Assembly: GCF_000321225.1 (NCBI RefSeq)
Contig: NW_004451517.1
Location: 558,001-622,000 of the forward strand
Direction of reading: 5' to 3'
Source: Odobenus rosmarus divergens
Taxonomy: Eukaryota > Chordata > Mammalia > Carnivora > Odobenidae
DNA: 64,000 nucleotides
Position numbers and translations under genes: made by a program
The notes under the pieces: model-generated
What the model was told of the DNA's origin: nothing
The model's input: the letters and a program-made list of their open reading frames with translations, nothing else
The model's database searches: none
In this document: positions 33,311-44,762 of the stretch, one piece after another
Layout: each line of letters begins with the position of its first letter
How positions within the stretch are numbered: the first letter of the stretch is position 1

Positions 33311-35860
33311 CATCTGTTTAATTTTTAAATAAAAGAACATTTACATGAAAATGGTCTTAAGAAGCCCGTGGCCACCCAAGGGGTTCCTGGCCCCTCAGGT
33401 GATCCCTCTCCCCAGTCATTCCTTGCCTTTGTCAGTAGCGGGTTTGGTGTCATTGGTGGATGGCAGTGACAGTGCCCTTGGGGGTCTTTGGGGACAGCGG
33501 GGGATGATTTGGGCACAGAGCTGGGCAGGTTCCACCCACGGAAGGACAAGACTCTTCCTGGGCAAGGCTGTAATAGCCCTTAGCGGGGAGGAGGGTAGGG
33601 GTGCAGAGTCCCTGCAAAGGTGAGGAAGCAAGACAGGAGGGCATTTGCACTTCCAGGTAACAAGCAGGTGAGCCCCTCTGGGAGTTCCTAGCACTCCCTG
33701 GGCAGCCACCTGTGTGCCCCTCTCCATTCACTGTCAGGACTCACCCATTCTCCTTTGTGGCCCTGCAAACATCCACCTCCAGGTGAGGCCTATCTGTCAC
33801 TCACACCTTAGTGTTGATTGCTTTACTCAGCTAATTAGATCAGCACCTTGCCTCCTGGATGCCCAAACTTCCCCTAAGGCCTTATCAGGAAGGAGACAGA
33901 CTTATTTCTGAGGGAAGATAGCCCGAGGCCAGTGGTGGGGGTGGCCCAGCGTGAATGTGGAGACAAAGCTCCCTTCAGGAACCCGGGGAGGAAGACAGTG
34001 GGCCAGGAATGAGGGGGAGAGGGGCAGCTTCCTGGCCACTTCGAAGGAGTTGGGGTGGGTGGACTGGAGGAAGGTGCCAGACCTGGGCATTGCTTGGAGC
34101 GGCGGGGGGAGCGGGGGGAATGATGTGAGATCCTGAGTGGCCTGCAAAAGCCCTCAGGTGACAAGGCCTAAGGCTGCCACAGCCAGAATGTGACCCCATC
34201 CCGGGGGATGGGTCCTGTACATCCAGCTTCTCCGTGTCTCGCCTTTGGCTCTGTCCTCCACTCCCTACCCACTCCCTTTGCACTCTCTTGGAGTGGAGGC
34301 AGCAAACTCTGGGGCTGGGGGGATCCCTAAGAAGTGGCCAGGGATCCCCTGTTTGCACATCAAGCTCCAAAGTGCTCAGCGCAGTAGACCCAGGGCTGGC
34401 AGCTCTCTCTGGCTCGTGCCCCCACTGCGTTCCCACATGTCCCACCTGCGGCACCCACGGGCCTGGTGCTTTCTACTCTGAACCTCGGCACAAGCTGTTC
34501 CTTCCTGGAATACCTCTGCCCTGAGGATAAGGTCAGGTTCCCCCTTCCTGCAGCATCATGTCCCTGCCTCCCGCACTCACCACGGGGCGGGGGGGGGGCG
34601 GTGGTTGGAGAGCAGCTGCTAGCCCTGGGTATTGAGTCTGAGTTAGTAAAAGACGCCCCTGCACCAGCATTACGTGAGCCGCCAACTGCAGGCAAGCGGG
34701 CCGAGGGGGGCACCGGAGCCCTCTGTGCTGTTTCCGCAATTTTGCGGCAAGGCTAAAATTACTTCCAAAACAAAAAGTTCACAAGAAGCGGGGCCCTTTC
34801 CCCCCGACGGTCCTCGTGGACTTGATTGCAGGCCCCACGGATCCTGCACGGCGGGACCTCCTCATCCTGTGGCTCAAGGTCTGTCCTTTGTCTCTCCTCC
34901 AGCCCCGTGTGCCCCCACTCATCCAAAGCAGGGACTGACGGGAAAGCTGCTCAAAATACACACATATGGACTCTCCAGTACCCCTGCTTTTGGCTTCTCA
35001 GAACTTGCACACAGTCAGATTGACGCCTAACCCACTGCTTGAAGCCGCGTTGCTCAAAGTCTCTGCATTAACTGAGTCCCCCCGAAATAACCCCCGAGGC
35101 CCTGATCCAGGGGCAGTGACTTACTGAGGACGTGTGCCCAGGGGCAGCCAGACAGGGGAGGGAAGGAGCCCAACTTGGGGGCGGTTTCAGGCACAGTGCC
35201 CGGCTGGGCCCAATCCCACGGGAGGTTCTGGAGTGTGAAGGACACTCAAAGCCTGGTCTGCCTGGAAGCAGGGGCTGGGCTTACTGGCTCCGGTCCAGGG
35301 GCATGACAACAACTGGGGGCGTCCTGCTCCCTGTACCTGCAGGCAGAGAAGCGACAGCAGGAGGAGAGCAGGTGCGGGGGCCTCGGGCTGTTGGAGAGAA
35401 GAGCAGGGCGCCAGAGGGGCACCCCAGGCAGCCTGGACGGATGCTGGAGGACAGACAGGAAGCGAAGGTGGATGGGAAGTGGGGGACATCTGGAACATAC
35501 TGGAACTGCAAGCGTGAGCGGGAGCCCCCGAGGATGGACTGGAGCCAGTTCCCTCCAGTTCCCTGGTTCCCCGGTTCTTGTTCCCTCCGACCGGCGGCGG
35601 CGGCGGGGGGGGTGGGGGTGGGGGTGGGGGTGGGGGGACAAGGGTGTCCTGCGGCAGACAGAACATCACAAAGCTTAACACACAGCCTGGCCCAGGAGTC
35701 GAAGAAGCTGAAGGAGGAACCGGGGGTGAAGGAGGGTCAATGGCAGGCCTGGTGCCACGGCGGGGAGGCAGGAGGGGAGGGGCGGTGTGTGAGCCCCAGA
35801 AGGGCTGAGCGCCACCACGCCCTCTGAGTCTCACACAAGGATCTCTCCTGCAGGCCCCTG
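33311..35860. other. Intergenic, GC-rich, unassigned; contains a G-quadruplex-prone tract
   Basis: A GC-rich block with many overlapping open frames on both strands (up to 244 residues), which is the expected behaviour of GC-rich non-coding DNA. It has no splice-consistent or family-like exon that I can defend. Confidence 0.45.
35593..35638 (+). repeat. G-rich (GGC)n/(GGGGGT)n tract, G-quadruplex motif
   Basis: Four GGC units are followed by five runs of five or more G separated by single T bases. This satisfies a canonical G-quadruplex pattern on the plus strand. Confidence 0.8.
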
Positions 35861-35864
35861 TTAG

Positions 35865-36315
35865 GGCTTGAATTTTGTCCCCCCGCCCCGGCCGCAGAAG
35901 AGACGTTGAAGTCCTACCCACTGGATGTCTGCGTGTGACCTCAGTTGGAAAAAGGATCGATGCGGATGTAGTTAGTTGAGGTCATAAGCTGAAGTCATAT
36001 CAGAGTAGGGTGTCTGACTCTAGCTCCGTGACCTTAAAAGGAGAGGGGAAATTCAGACACAGATGTGTGGCCGGATGGCATGAAAGTGGAGGCAGAGATT
36101 GGAGGGAGGCAGCTAGCTACAAGCCAGGGAACACCTGGGGCCACCAGAAGCGGGAAGGGGGGATGAAGGATCCTCCCCTAAAGGCTTTCGGGGAGAGCAC
36201 AGCCCTGCCCACACCTCAATTTTAGACTTCCAGCCCCAGGACCGTGAGAAAATAAATTCCTGTCGTGTTAAGCCATCTAAGTTTTTGGCACTTTGCTAGA
36301 GTAGCCCGAGGAAAT
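35865..36315 (+). repeat. Ancient LTR-like interspersed repeat, family not assigned
   Basis: Phrases: agggcttgaattttgtcccc, gttgaagtcctacccactgg, gtgaccttaaaaggagaggg, gaccgtgagaaaataaattc and gtgttaagccatctaagttt. The layout and polyadenylation signal resemble MaLR/ERVL LTRs, but the identification is not firm. Confidence 0.55.
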
Positions 36316-37465
36316 GAAAGCAACTCCCTCCCACACCCCACAGAGAAGGGGGTGCCATGGCTCAGAGCAAGCCCAGGCTTTCAGATGAACCTCAACTCCC
36401 CCAAGGAGCACAGCTGAGCCAGTCTCTGCCCAGTTCCAGCCTGGTGAAACCACAGCGGGGCTAAGCAGTGCGTCGGGTCACTGGGCATCCCTGCCCGGCT
36501 CCCAGCTGCCCATTTGTTCTGTGAGGACATGTCATCTGATTCCTTCTCTTCAGTTGCCCCAGGCCTAGCAAAGTGTCCGGCACATAGTAGGGCATTTTGT
36601 ACCAGACAGAAGGGGGTGGGGGCTTTCAGGGACAGAGAAACGACCATCTGGGTTGGCATTGCAGCCTCGATGGGCAAGAGTGGGGGCCTCCTCTAGCCAG
36701 ACCCTCACCGGTCCGCAGATTAATGTCACGTAGAAAACCCAGCTTTTTCTTCCTTGCTCCTGTGGGACAGACAGCCCCAAACCCCTGGCTTACCAATTGC
36801 CTCCAAGTGTTAATTTATCAGGACCATAATAATCTTTGGGATGATTGATGGTTTGGAGGGATTACCAGCCTACAGTGGGGAAGCTGATAGGCATTTATTA
36901 CCTACTTAACCATTTAAATCAAACAAAAAAGAAAAGTCTTGTTGCACAGTAGGTGATGAATGTTTCTGTTAAAACACCCTATTAAAATGATTCATTCACA
37001 TGGCAAAGAATTGCCTGGTCTCCGGACACCACCGAGGACGTGGGAAGATCCCACCAGACCAGCGCTCTTGAGGGGCTGCAAGAATTCGGGGATTTGCTTC
37101 TTCCTGCTGGGGGTGGCGGGTGGAGATGTATTTGTACAGGTTGCAGCCTGGCTGCTTTGTGAGATTTGGGTTTTTTTAGGAACCCTGACCCACGCTCGCG
37201 TCTGGTAGTGAGGCTGCCAGCTGTATGGTTAGGGACTAGCCAAGAGAGCATCCCAGCGGTTTCCCTGAAGTCGTCTTCTTCTTCTTGAGTCGTTTCTAAC
37301 CAGCAAAGGATGTCACGATGGTGCTGCCTGAAGAGGGTCTTAGGTTGCTCGGCAGCCAACATAGAATAGTGGACACTGAACGTTTGATGAGTGGAAATGT
37401 GGCAGATCAGGACCACAGCAGAGTGATGGGGAGCTGGGGCTGGGAAGGGGCCGGGTTGAGAGTCT
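36316..37465. other. Intergenic unique sequence
   Basis: An AT-rich, repeat-free stretch at about 36780-36960 (caccaattgcc-like flanks, ataataatctttgggatgat) could be a conserved non-coding element. No gene was seen. Confidence 0.4.
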
Positions 37466-37469
37466 CATC

Positions 37470-37975
37470 CTGCCACGCCCCTGCGTGTATGACCTTGAGG
37501 AAGTGACTTCTCTCCGAGCCTCAGTTTCTTTGTCTGCTCATCCCTGGACCTAGTTCCCTGGGGTCTTTGCGAGGGTTAAATGAGAATCGCAGCAAAATTC
37601 CAGGGTTGGTTCCTGGGCGGAGCTTAGCACAGCCCCTGGCACAAAGCAAATGCTGGAAAAGTCACTTTGGGGCTCCTTTCAGTCTGCATCACAGAATTCC
37701 CACCTCCCCAGAGACACCAGTGCTCTCCAGGATAAGCCGTGCTCTATAGGTTGCCAGCTCATTACTGTCTTCTAAAACCACAGATGACGTTTATGCAGTA
37801 CTCCCGTGTCTTTCTCCCTGTACCCTCACCTACCCATGCAGTAGGCACTACCTTTAGCTCCATTTTCCAGGTGAGGAAGATTGAGGCCCAGCAAGGGTTA
37901 AGTGACTCACCCAAGATCACGTGGCCACTAAGTGATGAGTGCTCAAATTGAACCCTAATCTGTCTGAATCTTTGT
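37470..37975. repeat. MIR pair in opposite orientations
   Basis: Sense MIR at about 37475-37655 (ccttgaggaagtgacttctc, gcctcagtttctttgtctgc). Antisense MIR at about 37770-37970 (aggtgaggaagattgaggcc, aagggttaagtgactcaccc). Confidence 0.75.
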
Positions 37976-38194
37976 CTTTGGTATTTACAAATGTGTCTTG
38001 CCAGCTGGGAGAGGCAGGAAATGGGTGAATGTTTCTTAAGGAATCACGTACCAGAATCTCTCATGCCCTTTATCTCATTCAATCACCATGGTAGCACTTC
38101 AAAGTAGGTATTTTATTAGTCTTGATTTATAGGTGCTTGCTCATCGAGTGTTTGTCCTTTGGTACAAGGAGTAACTTTGGGGAGGCAGGCGGCA

Positions 38195-38365
38195 TTGGAG
38201 GCAAATCATGTTTGGGTTCAGCTTCATTATGGAGCTCTGTGACCCGGGATCAGTTGCTTAACCGCTCTGTGCCTCAGCTTCTCCCTCAGTAATCCTGGCA
38301 CCCGCCTCCTAGGGCGGTTTGAGGCTCAGTGACTTTATATCTGCACCAAGCGTTCACGGTCAGGG
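38195..38365 (+). repeat. MIR SINE, sense
   Basis: MIR phrases: tggagctctgtgacccggga and gctctgtgcctcagcttctc. Confidence 0.7.
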
Positions 38366-38976
38366 CTCGGTACTTGCTTCCTGGGCTTATTTGGCCCCGG
38401 TGGGCTGGGGTCTGGCGATGCGGGTCCCCTTGTCATTGCTCGGGGTTGCAATGATCTACGGGGTTTCCACCACTGGAAACTGTCCACGCTGACCTGACCA
38501 CACTGAAAACTACTGCCAACAGCACACCTCCCTTTCTCTCTTTTATTTGAAGATCAAGTTCATATTTCTACTATCTACTATAGGTGTGTCTGAGAAAGAA
38601 AAAAAAAAAAACGTAATTTAAAAGCCTGGAATTCAAAACCCGCAAACCTTTGAAGCTACAGCCAGCTGAAAAAATTGCAGTCAACTCTAGTCACTCATGT
38701 TTATCAGGGGGAGAAAAAAAGGTTCACTCCAAACAAAAGCGCTTACCAGGGAGAGGGAAAATATGAGAAGTATTTGGTCAAACGCTTCATTTGCTCCAGA
38801 GCCTGCTTCTGAGCAGCTTAACCAGCAAGGCATTTCACCCACTGGGGGCTTGGCCGCTCCCCCCCCAACCCCAGGAAGTTATTAAGTTGAAAATAATTAA
38901 GGTTGCTAAGAGATTTCACGCCTGTGAAACCACTAGAAAGGAATCCTGTCATTGTTTAATTAAAAAATGAAGAAAG
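38366..38976. other. Intergenic unique sequence, low repeat content
   Basis: No repeat was recognised. AT-rich homeodomain-type motifs (attaagttgaaaataattaa, ttgtttaattaaaaaatg) near 38880-38968 make it a weak enhancer candidate. Confidence 0.4.
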
Positions 38977-39140
38977 AAGAGAGAAGGAAGGAAGGAAGAA
39001 GGAAGGAGGGAGGGAGGGAAGGAGGGAAGGAGGGAAGGAAGGAAGGAAGGAAGGAAGGAAGGAAGGAAGGAAGGAAGGAAGGGAGGGAGGGAGGAAGGGA
39101 GGGAGAAAGGAGGAGGGAGGAGAAGGGGGAGGGGAGGAAG
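38977..39140. repeat. (GGAA)n / (GGGA)n microsatellite
   Basis: A purine-only tract of about 160 bases with GGAA units dominant in the middle and GGGA or GAGG variants at the edges. Its open frames (KEGRKEGR and the reverse PSFLPSFL) are artefacts. Confidence 0.95.
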
Positions 39141-39679
39141 GAGAGCTGGTGAAACTCTCAAGGGATGGGGCTCTTCTAGGGGCTGTATAGGAACAACTCT
39201 TCTTATCACAGAATGAGCTCATTTCCTGCTCAGCTGGAAAGTGGTTCCTGCCACGACCCTCCCCCTGTTGCCCCCACCCCAAAATGGCACCTCCTTCCTG
39301 CAACCAGGGGAGAACAAAGGGATCCTGAAGTTCTCTTGGCATCATGTACCAGCTTCTGAAGACTGGAAGGGTCCCAGCTAGAACACTGAGCAGAAATTCT
39401 GGACTCAGACTGGTTCCAGTGTTTCCCAGTTGTGTGGTCTGGGGAAAGGTCCCTGGCTTTTGCCTGACTGTGATTTTACTTGTGTGCAAAACAGGATCAG
39501 TAATAGAGTGGTTCTGCCTACCTTTTAGACCAAACCCTATGAAACTGCTGTTTTTGTAGGTCGAAAATGGCCAAACATCAGTAATTCCATATGGCTGTAC
39601 CTGAACCAGTTAAAAGGGAAGAGTGTGAGGGTGTTTTGAGTGGATACACATTGTACTAATGCAAGGGGTAAGCTCATCC

Positions 39680-39918
39680 TACAAGTAGTCACTGAACGTC
39701 TGTGAGGTCAAGCACTGGGCTAAGTTGGCACATCACACGGACATCACTTAATCCTTGCAACAACCCCAAGGATGGATACAGCTGTTCTTCGTTTCGTGGA
39801 TAAGGAAACTGAGGCTCATATGGCCAAAATCACATACCCCAGGACATTCATCTAGAATGGATAGTGGCCAGGATTCGAACCCAGGCAGTCTGAATTTAGA
39901 ACCCAAGCTCTTCACCAT
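39680..39918 (-). repeat. MIR SINE, antisense
   Basis: Inverted MIR: aaggaaactgaggctcatat and ggattcgaacccaggcagtc. Confidence 0.8.
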
Positions 39919-39933
39919 TCATCAATCATTTTA

Positions 39934-40143
39934 TTTTATTTATTTATTTTTTTTTAAGATTTTTTTTTAATTTATTTGAGAGAGAGAATGAGAGATAGAG
40001 AGAGCACGAGAGGGAAGAGGGTCAGAGGGAGAAGCAGACTCCCCGCCGAGCAGGGAGCCCGATGCGGGACTCGATCCCGGGACTCCAGGATCATGACCTG
40101 AGCTGAAGGCAGTCGCCCAACCAACTGAGCCACCCAGGCGCCC
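39934..40143 (-). mobile_element. Can-SINE, full length
   Basis: A reverse-oriented SINE with a perfect 15-bp target-site duplication (tcatcaatcatttta) at 39919-39933 and 40144-40158. Confidence 0.95.
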
Positions 40144-40383
40144 TCATCAATCATTTTAAATCAATCTGTTCATTCATTCAAGAAATATTAATTGAGATTT
40201 TTTTAAGTGGGCCAGGCACTATTCTAGGCATTAGGAATACAGTGATAAGGAAGATAAACTTGCCAGTCCCATGAAGAGAGAAAGACAACACATAGCAGAT
40301 GAATAAAAAATACTATAGATAATGGTAGTAATGTGAAGATAAGAGGTGAGTGTGAGTGAGATAAGAGGTGAGTGAGGGGAGGC

Positions 40384-41246
40384 TGTGCTATAATGGAAAA
40401 TACATATTTGGTCTTTGTCCCCAGTTCCTGGCACAGAGATCTTAAATCCTCTGGGATTTCCTGAGTAATAGGGGTGACAGGAGCATCTTTTGGAATAATA
40501 TTGGTCTTTGGCTCTGGTTCCTAATACAGAGCTCCTAAATCCTTTGGATTTTAATGAGTGAGAGGAACATCTTTTGTTTTAATGAGGCAACTCCTGGCAG
40601 ATCCCTAAATAACTTCATGATGGGGGCTGGTCACCGAAAGACCAAATCTTGTTTAGAAACTTGGAACTTTCAGTCCCAACCCCCAATCCGAGTGGTGGGG
40701 AGAGGGGTAAGAGACTGAGTTAATAATTAAAATTGGTCATACCTATGTGATGAAACCCCAATACAAAACCTTAAATGATGAAGGGAGCTTCTTGGGTTGG
40801 TGAACACATCCACGTGTGCAAGCATTATGCACCCCAATTCCACAAGAACAGAAGCTCCTGGGTTTGGGATGCTTCCAGCGCTATATACCTCTTCATCTGG
40901 CTGATCATTTGTATTCTTTATAATACCCTTTATAATATACTAGTAAATATAAGTAGTATTTCCTTGAGTTCTGTAAGTGATTATAGCAAATTACTAAACC
41001 TGCAGAGGGGTGTTATGCCCCCCACCCCAGTTTATAACTGGTCAGTCAGAAGTATGGGAGTCCCAGGACTTGGCACCTGATGTTGGCATAGTCCTTTGGG
41101 ACTGAACCCTTAACCTGTGGGGTCTATGCTAACTCTAGGTAATGTCAGAGTTGAACTGAATTGCAGGACATCCAGTTGGTGTCCAGAGAATTGGAGTAGT
41201 GGTTGGGGTAGGAAGAAACACACATTTGGAGGAGAAACAGATCACA
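40384..41246 (+). mobile_element. Ancient ERVL-class LTR (5' LTR)
   Basis: A roughly 860-bp element starting near TG at 40384 and ending in CA at 41246, with gaacacatccacgtgtgcaa, tataatacccttataat-like TA-rich promoter sequence and gagttctgtaagtgattata. Two bases after its end lies an 18-base match to the tRNA-Leu primer site. Two diverged direct repeats of about 90 bp occur near its start (40410-40500 and 40501-40585). It is old and decayed. Confidence 0.75.
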
Positions 41247-41248
41247 GT

Positions 41249-41266
41249 TGGTGTCAGAAGTGGGAT
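41249..41266 (+). other. Retroviral primer-binding site complementary to tRNA-Leu
   Basis: TGGTGTCAGAAGTGGGAT is the exact complement of the 3' end (including CCA) of mammalian tRNA-Leu(CAA) as I know it. ERVL elements are named for this primer. Its position two bases after a CA-ending LTR is diagnostic. Confidence 0.85.
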
Positions 41267-41825
41267 TTGTTAGCTTCACCCTGTTTCATGGGAACATGTG
41301 ATTTGAAAAGAGAATGTGGAAGGCAGGGGATGATGGCTGCATGGTCACCCACCATACAAAGCAGCAGCTGTACTGTAATCAGTTACTAAAGATACAAGTT
41401 AGCAACAGAATTCAGACTTTTGGAGAGTTGGATCACAGGATACATAAGGAAAGGCAAACTAATAAGAAAAAAAGCAAAATATGTCATTCCTTGGTTATTG
41501 TTATCTGTAATAGGTAAAATGAAGTTAAAAGAGAATGCTGGGTTGTACCTTGACTCTAGACAAAGCTCAGATTTCAGGCAGTCAGAGGTTGGCCATTAGC
41601 TTCAAAAGTACCCATAAAGGGAAAAATAGCACCCCTAAACCTCTGGTCACCAAGAAGGCAGTCCATGTAAGAGCAGGGAAAAACAAAGAAAGTATTGAAA
41701 CCAGGGGATGTAGTGTGAAGGAGTCTCAGTTTGTAGATCAGTATCACCGGCTTCCTGAAGAACTTCACTAAAATGGATTTTGAGAGTGCCTAACTTGGAG
41801 ACAGTAATCTTAATGTGTAGTGCTG
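41267..41825 (+). mobile_element. ERVL internal remnant (leader/gag side), decayed
   Basis: Sequence between the primer-binding site and the point where L2 resumes. No long open frame, no recognisable viral protein motif and no 3' LTR were seen, so the copy is truncated and non-functional. Confidence 0.5.
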
Positions 41826-42214
41826 CAGAGCAGAAGGCACTATTCTGACAGGGTGGTCTGGGTGGTGACATTTGAGGAGGAGGCTGGGTGGTTGGAACAT
41901 CTGGAATAGAGCGAGTGCAGTAAAGGCAGCTGGAAAGTGGGGTAGCTGTGGACTGCAAGGCTCTGGGGGAGGCCAGGGGGAGGCCATAACCACGGTCCAA
42001 GCAGAGGTAGTGGTGGCCTGGATCCGGCTGCAGGTGGGACCTGTGGGTAGAATCTGAATCTAGCTTGACAGTGGAAGCAGAAGGACCTGCTGATGGCCCA
42101 GACGTGCAGGAGAAAAGAGGAGGCTGTTGTTTTTCTTACTCCAAGTCCACTGCTACTGCGTTGTGGGCAAAGGATTAGAAATCCAGGCTCTTGACATTGG
42201 TCAAATACTCTCTT

Positions 42215-42700
42215 CATCATTCATTCATCTCACAAGCATTTATTGAGCTCTTACTGTGTGCCTGTGCCAGGCGCTGTGACCTGCTGTGTGCTCAGGGAGC
42301 CCCCATTCTTGAGGGAAGAGCAGACTCCAATCGCAAATGTCCTGAGAGCCCATATAATTACGTCGGTACAGAGAAGCAGGGTGCCCCAAGAACACATGGC
42401 AGGGGGACCTCACTACTCCAGACTTCTTGCAGAGGGACAGAGATAGCCAACACCTTCTGGGTCCAGGGTCCGGGCCTCTCAGGGTCCAGGGAGGGTGCTG
42501 AGCATTTATAATCCATGATCTCGTTCCATCTTGGTGAAACCCTACAAGGAAGGAACTATTTTTTTCCCCGTTTTACAGATGAGACAACCCAAGGTTTGGT
42601 GGGAGGAGGTAGGTTGCCCAAGTTCACAGCTGGCAGAGCCAAGATGCAAACCCTGCGATGGGGACCCTAAGTTGCATCCAGTTCTCTGTTCAAAATTCTC
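42215..42700 (-). repeat. L2 3' end followed by MIR, both antisense
   Basis: L2: cattcatctcacaagcattt, then attgagctcttactgtgtgc. MIR: gttttacagatgagacaacc and gtaggttgcccaagttcaca. Confidence 0.7.
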
Positions 42701-43224
42701 TGGTATTAGCCCCTTCCCATTACTTCCTGGAGAAAAATAGGCGTGATTAATAAATCACTATGTCAAATAATAAGCATGTTCTACCTCCAGACAGTCCCCT
42801 GTGATAGAAGCAGGTGTTTTTTTTTTTTTTTTTTTTGAGGGGTGTGGTGAGCATGAGGGAAACTTGATGAAAGTCCAGAATTTTCCCTGTGAAGTCCGCA
42901 TGACCTTTAATTACTTACAGATTTAATAGAATATCATTCCACATGATTTATTCCACTGAAAGATTGATTAGTAATATAACTTGAATTGTAGTCCATCTCC
43001 CCATGCAATTTAAGATGATTTAGTGCCAAATAAAGACTAACCTCCAAGCCCTTGCTTCAAAGAGCTATAGTCCCTGTTGTTCTAACACATTTGGGAGAAA
43101 CTGTGCCTCCACTGGGCAGAAAGCAATTCAGTCTTTCCTAACCTTCAACTAAATGAGGATCTGGATCCTTCCAACCTTGGTGACAGGGGTGGGGGCTTGA
43201 CTGGGGTCTGGGTCACTTTCTTCT
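42701..43224. other. Intergenic AT-rich unique sequence
   Basis: A poly-T run lies at 42818-42836. About 42870-43060 is AT-rich and repeat-free (cctttaattacttacagatt, gattgattagtaatataact), a possible conserved element. No gene was seen. Confidence 0.4.
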
Positions 43225-43455
43225 AGCCCTGGGTTTCTCAGCTTCAGCATTATGGATGTTCAGTTCGGATCTGTCTCCGTCATGGGAAACTGTCCTGGAC
43301 AAGGTAGGATATCAAGTAGCATCCCTGGCCTCCACCCACCGGATGCCGGTAATACTCTCCCCAAGTTGTGAAAACTAAAAATGTCCCCAGACATTAACAC
43401 ATGTCCCCTGGGGGTGGCATGGGCAGAACTCTACCTGGCTGAGAACCACTGATCA
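43225..43455 (-). mobile_element. MER5A-like hAT-Charlie MITE, antisense
   Basis: Reverse complement of the element at 12437-12662: gtagcatccctggcctccac, aaaaatgtccccagacatta and ctctacctggctgagaacca. Confidence 0.8.
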
Positions 43456-43946
43456 CTAACGTGGGGAACCAAAGTGGGGTCTTTAGGAAAGAAAAGAGCA
43501 CGTAAACACATTTAAAATCTCGCTTCCATGTGTACGGTTCGAAGTGGGGAAACTTTCTCCAAGGGATAAATCACAGCTTTCTTTGCCTCCTTTCTTTGGT
43601 CCCTGTTCTTACCTAGACCATGTCCTGCAGGTGCCACCTGGGAGACCCTCAGAGGATGGACACTGTGCCCCTTGGGTTTTAACAGAGGTGCTGCGTGGGA
43701 CACACCTTGTGCCTTGGGAGTGGTTTGTGTATTTCTTCTCTTCTGTATTCTGGATCCCGCATGAACCAAAGGGACTCCGCAGGCCTCCCGATGAAAAGCA
43801 GAGTGGTCAGAAACGTGGCTCCCTTAATACAGCCTGAGTTCTCAGGCCAGGGGAGCACATGCTATTCCATTTAGTGGATTTGCTCCACCAGCTTCTGGGG
43901 TTTCAGCTTTTGGGAACCTCTGTCCCTCCAGGATGACTTTGATGTC

Positions 43947-43980
<34 letters not shown>

Positions 43981-44696
43981 CCCTAACACTTTGCAAGCAC
44001 TAATTATGGAAATCTGTGGGCGTGTCATTCTCTTGCCACCCCTCCCCTTTTCCATCTTAGACAACACATAAAATAGCCCCGTTTTCCTTTGTGGCAGGAC
44101 CACCAAGGCTGAGCAAAGGGCGTCCAGCCCCTCCCAAGGGCTCCCTTGTGCTCTGCCCCACTTGCCTCTTTCAAGGGCGTCTCAATGAGGGGCCTTGTTG
44201 AGACGTCCACTAAGTCCCAGACTAGAAGGGACCATTAAAAACAGTTTAATCAGAACAAAAGAAGTTCTGTTCTTATTGTCCCCCCGGTTGCGGTTTGGAT
44301 GCAGCAGCTGAAAATCTATCTGCACCAAGCAACAAATCTGGATCCAGCCATGCTGCAGAGTTCACCCTCCGCAGAGATTTCTGGATGGATCCTTGGAGGA
44401 GATAATTTACAGCTAAAGCAAAACACAAGGAGAAGCCTTTATATTTGGCACAAATGTTTCCTATTAAAAGCCTTCGAAAGCCCCCTGCTAACTGGAGCTC
44501 TTCGTCCTGCACAAGTTCAAGGTGATCACATTAATGCCTACAGAATTCTTTAAAGAATCCTTGGTTTGGATGCTGATCCTGTCTGCGAGGAACGGTGTGG
44601 GATTGGACTGTGAAAAACTGTCTGGAGGCAAAAGCCCGTGAAAGACGAGTGTCTTTGGGTTGATTTTAAATGCCTGTCCTGAAAGCTTTTGTGGTT
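43456..44696. other. Intergenic unique sequence with (TG)n
   Basis: A TG microsatellite of about 15 units lies at 43949-43978. About 44280-44560 is a repeat-free stretch that could be conserved regulatory DNA. No coding exon was supportable. Confidence 0.4.
43949..43978. repeat. (TG)n microsatellite
   Basis: About 15 perfect TG units. Confidence 0.9.
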
Positions 44697-44715
44697 AGTA
44701 ATTTTCTGCTGCTGA

Positions 44716-44743
44716 ATAAATAAAATCTTTAAAAAAAAAAAAA
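44716..44743 (+). mobile_element. Extremely 5'-truncated Can-SINE (28 bp)
   Basis: Only the tail ATAAATAAAATCTTT plus poly-A is present. It is flanked by a perfect 19-bp direct repeat (agtaattttctgctgctga) at 44697-44715 and 44744-44762. That is the signature of target-primed insertion that aborted almost at once. Confidence 0.9.
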
Positions 44744-44762
44744 AGTAATTTTCTGCTGCTGA

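Larger units (their letters stand above)
40159..42060 (-). repeat. L2 LINE, antisense, split by an ERVL insertion
   Basis: The first part at 40165-40383 shows ttcattcattcaagaaatat and ggccaggcactattctaggc. The element resumes after the retroviral insertion at about 41830 with ggcactattctgacagggtg and gtggtgacatttgaggagga. Both parts fit one L2 read in reverse. Confidence 0.6.

Noticed and set aside
35132..35921. 231- and 244-residue frames on opposite strands
   Set aside because: They overlap each other in the GC-rich block and read through the G-rich tract as Gly or Pro runs. No conserved motif.
38956..39489. Pro/Ser/Phe-rich frame (PSFLPSFL repeats)
   Set aside because: It is the GGAA microsatellite read in reverse.
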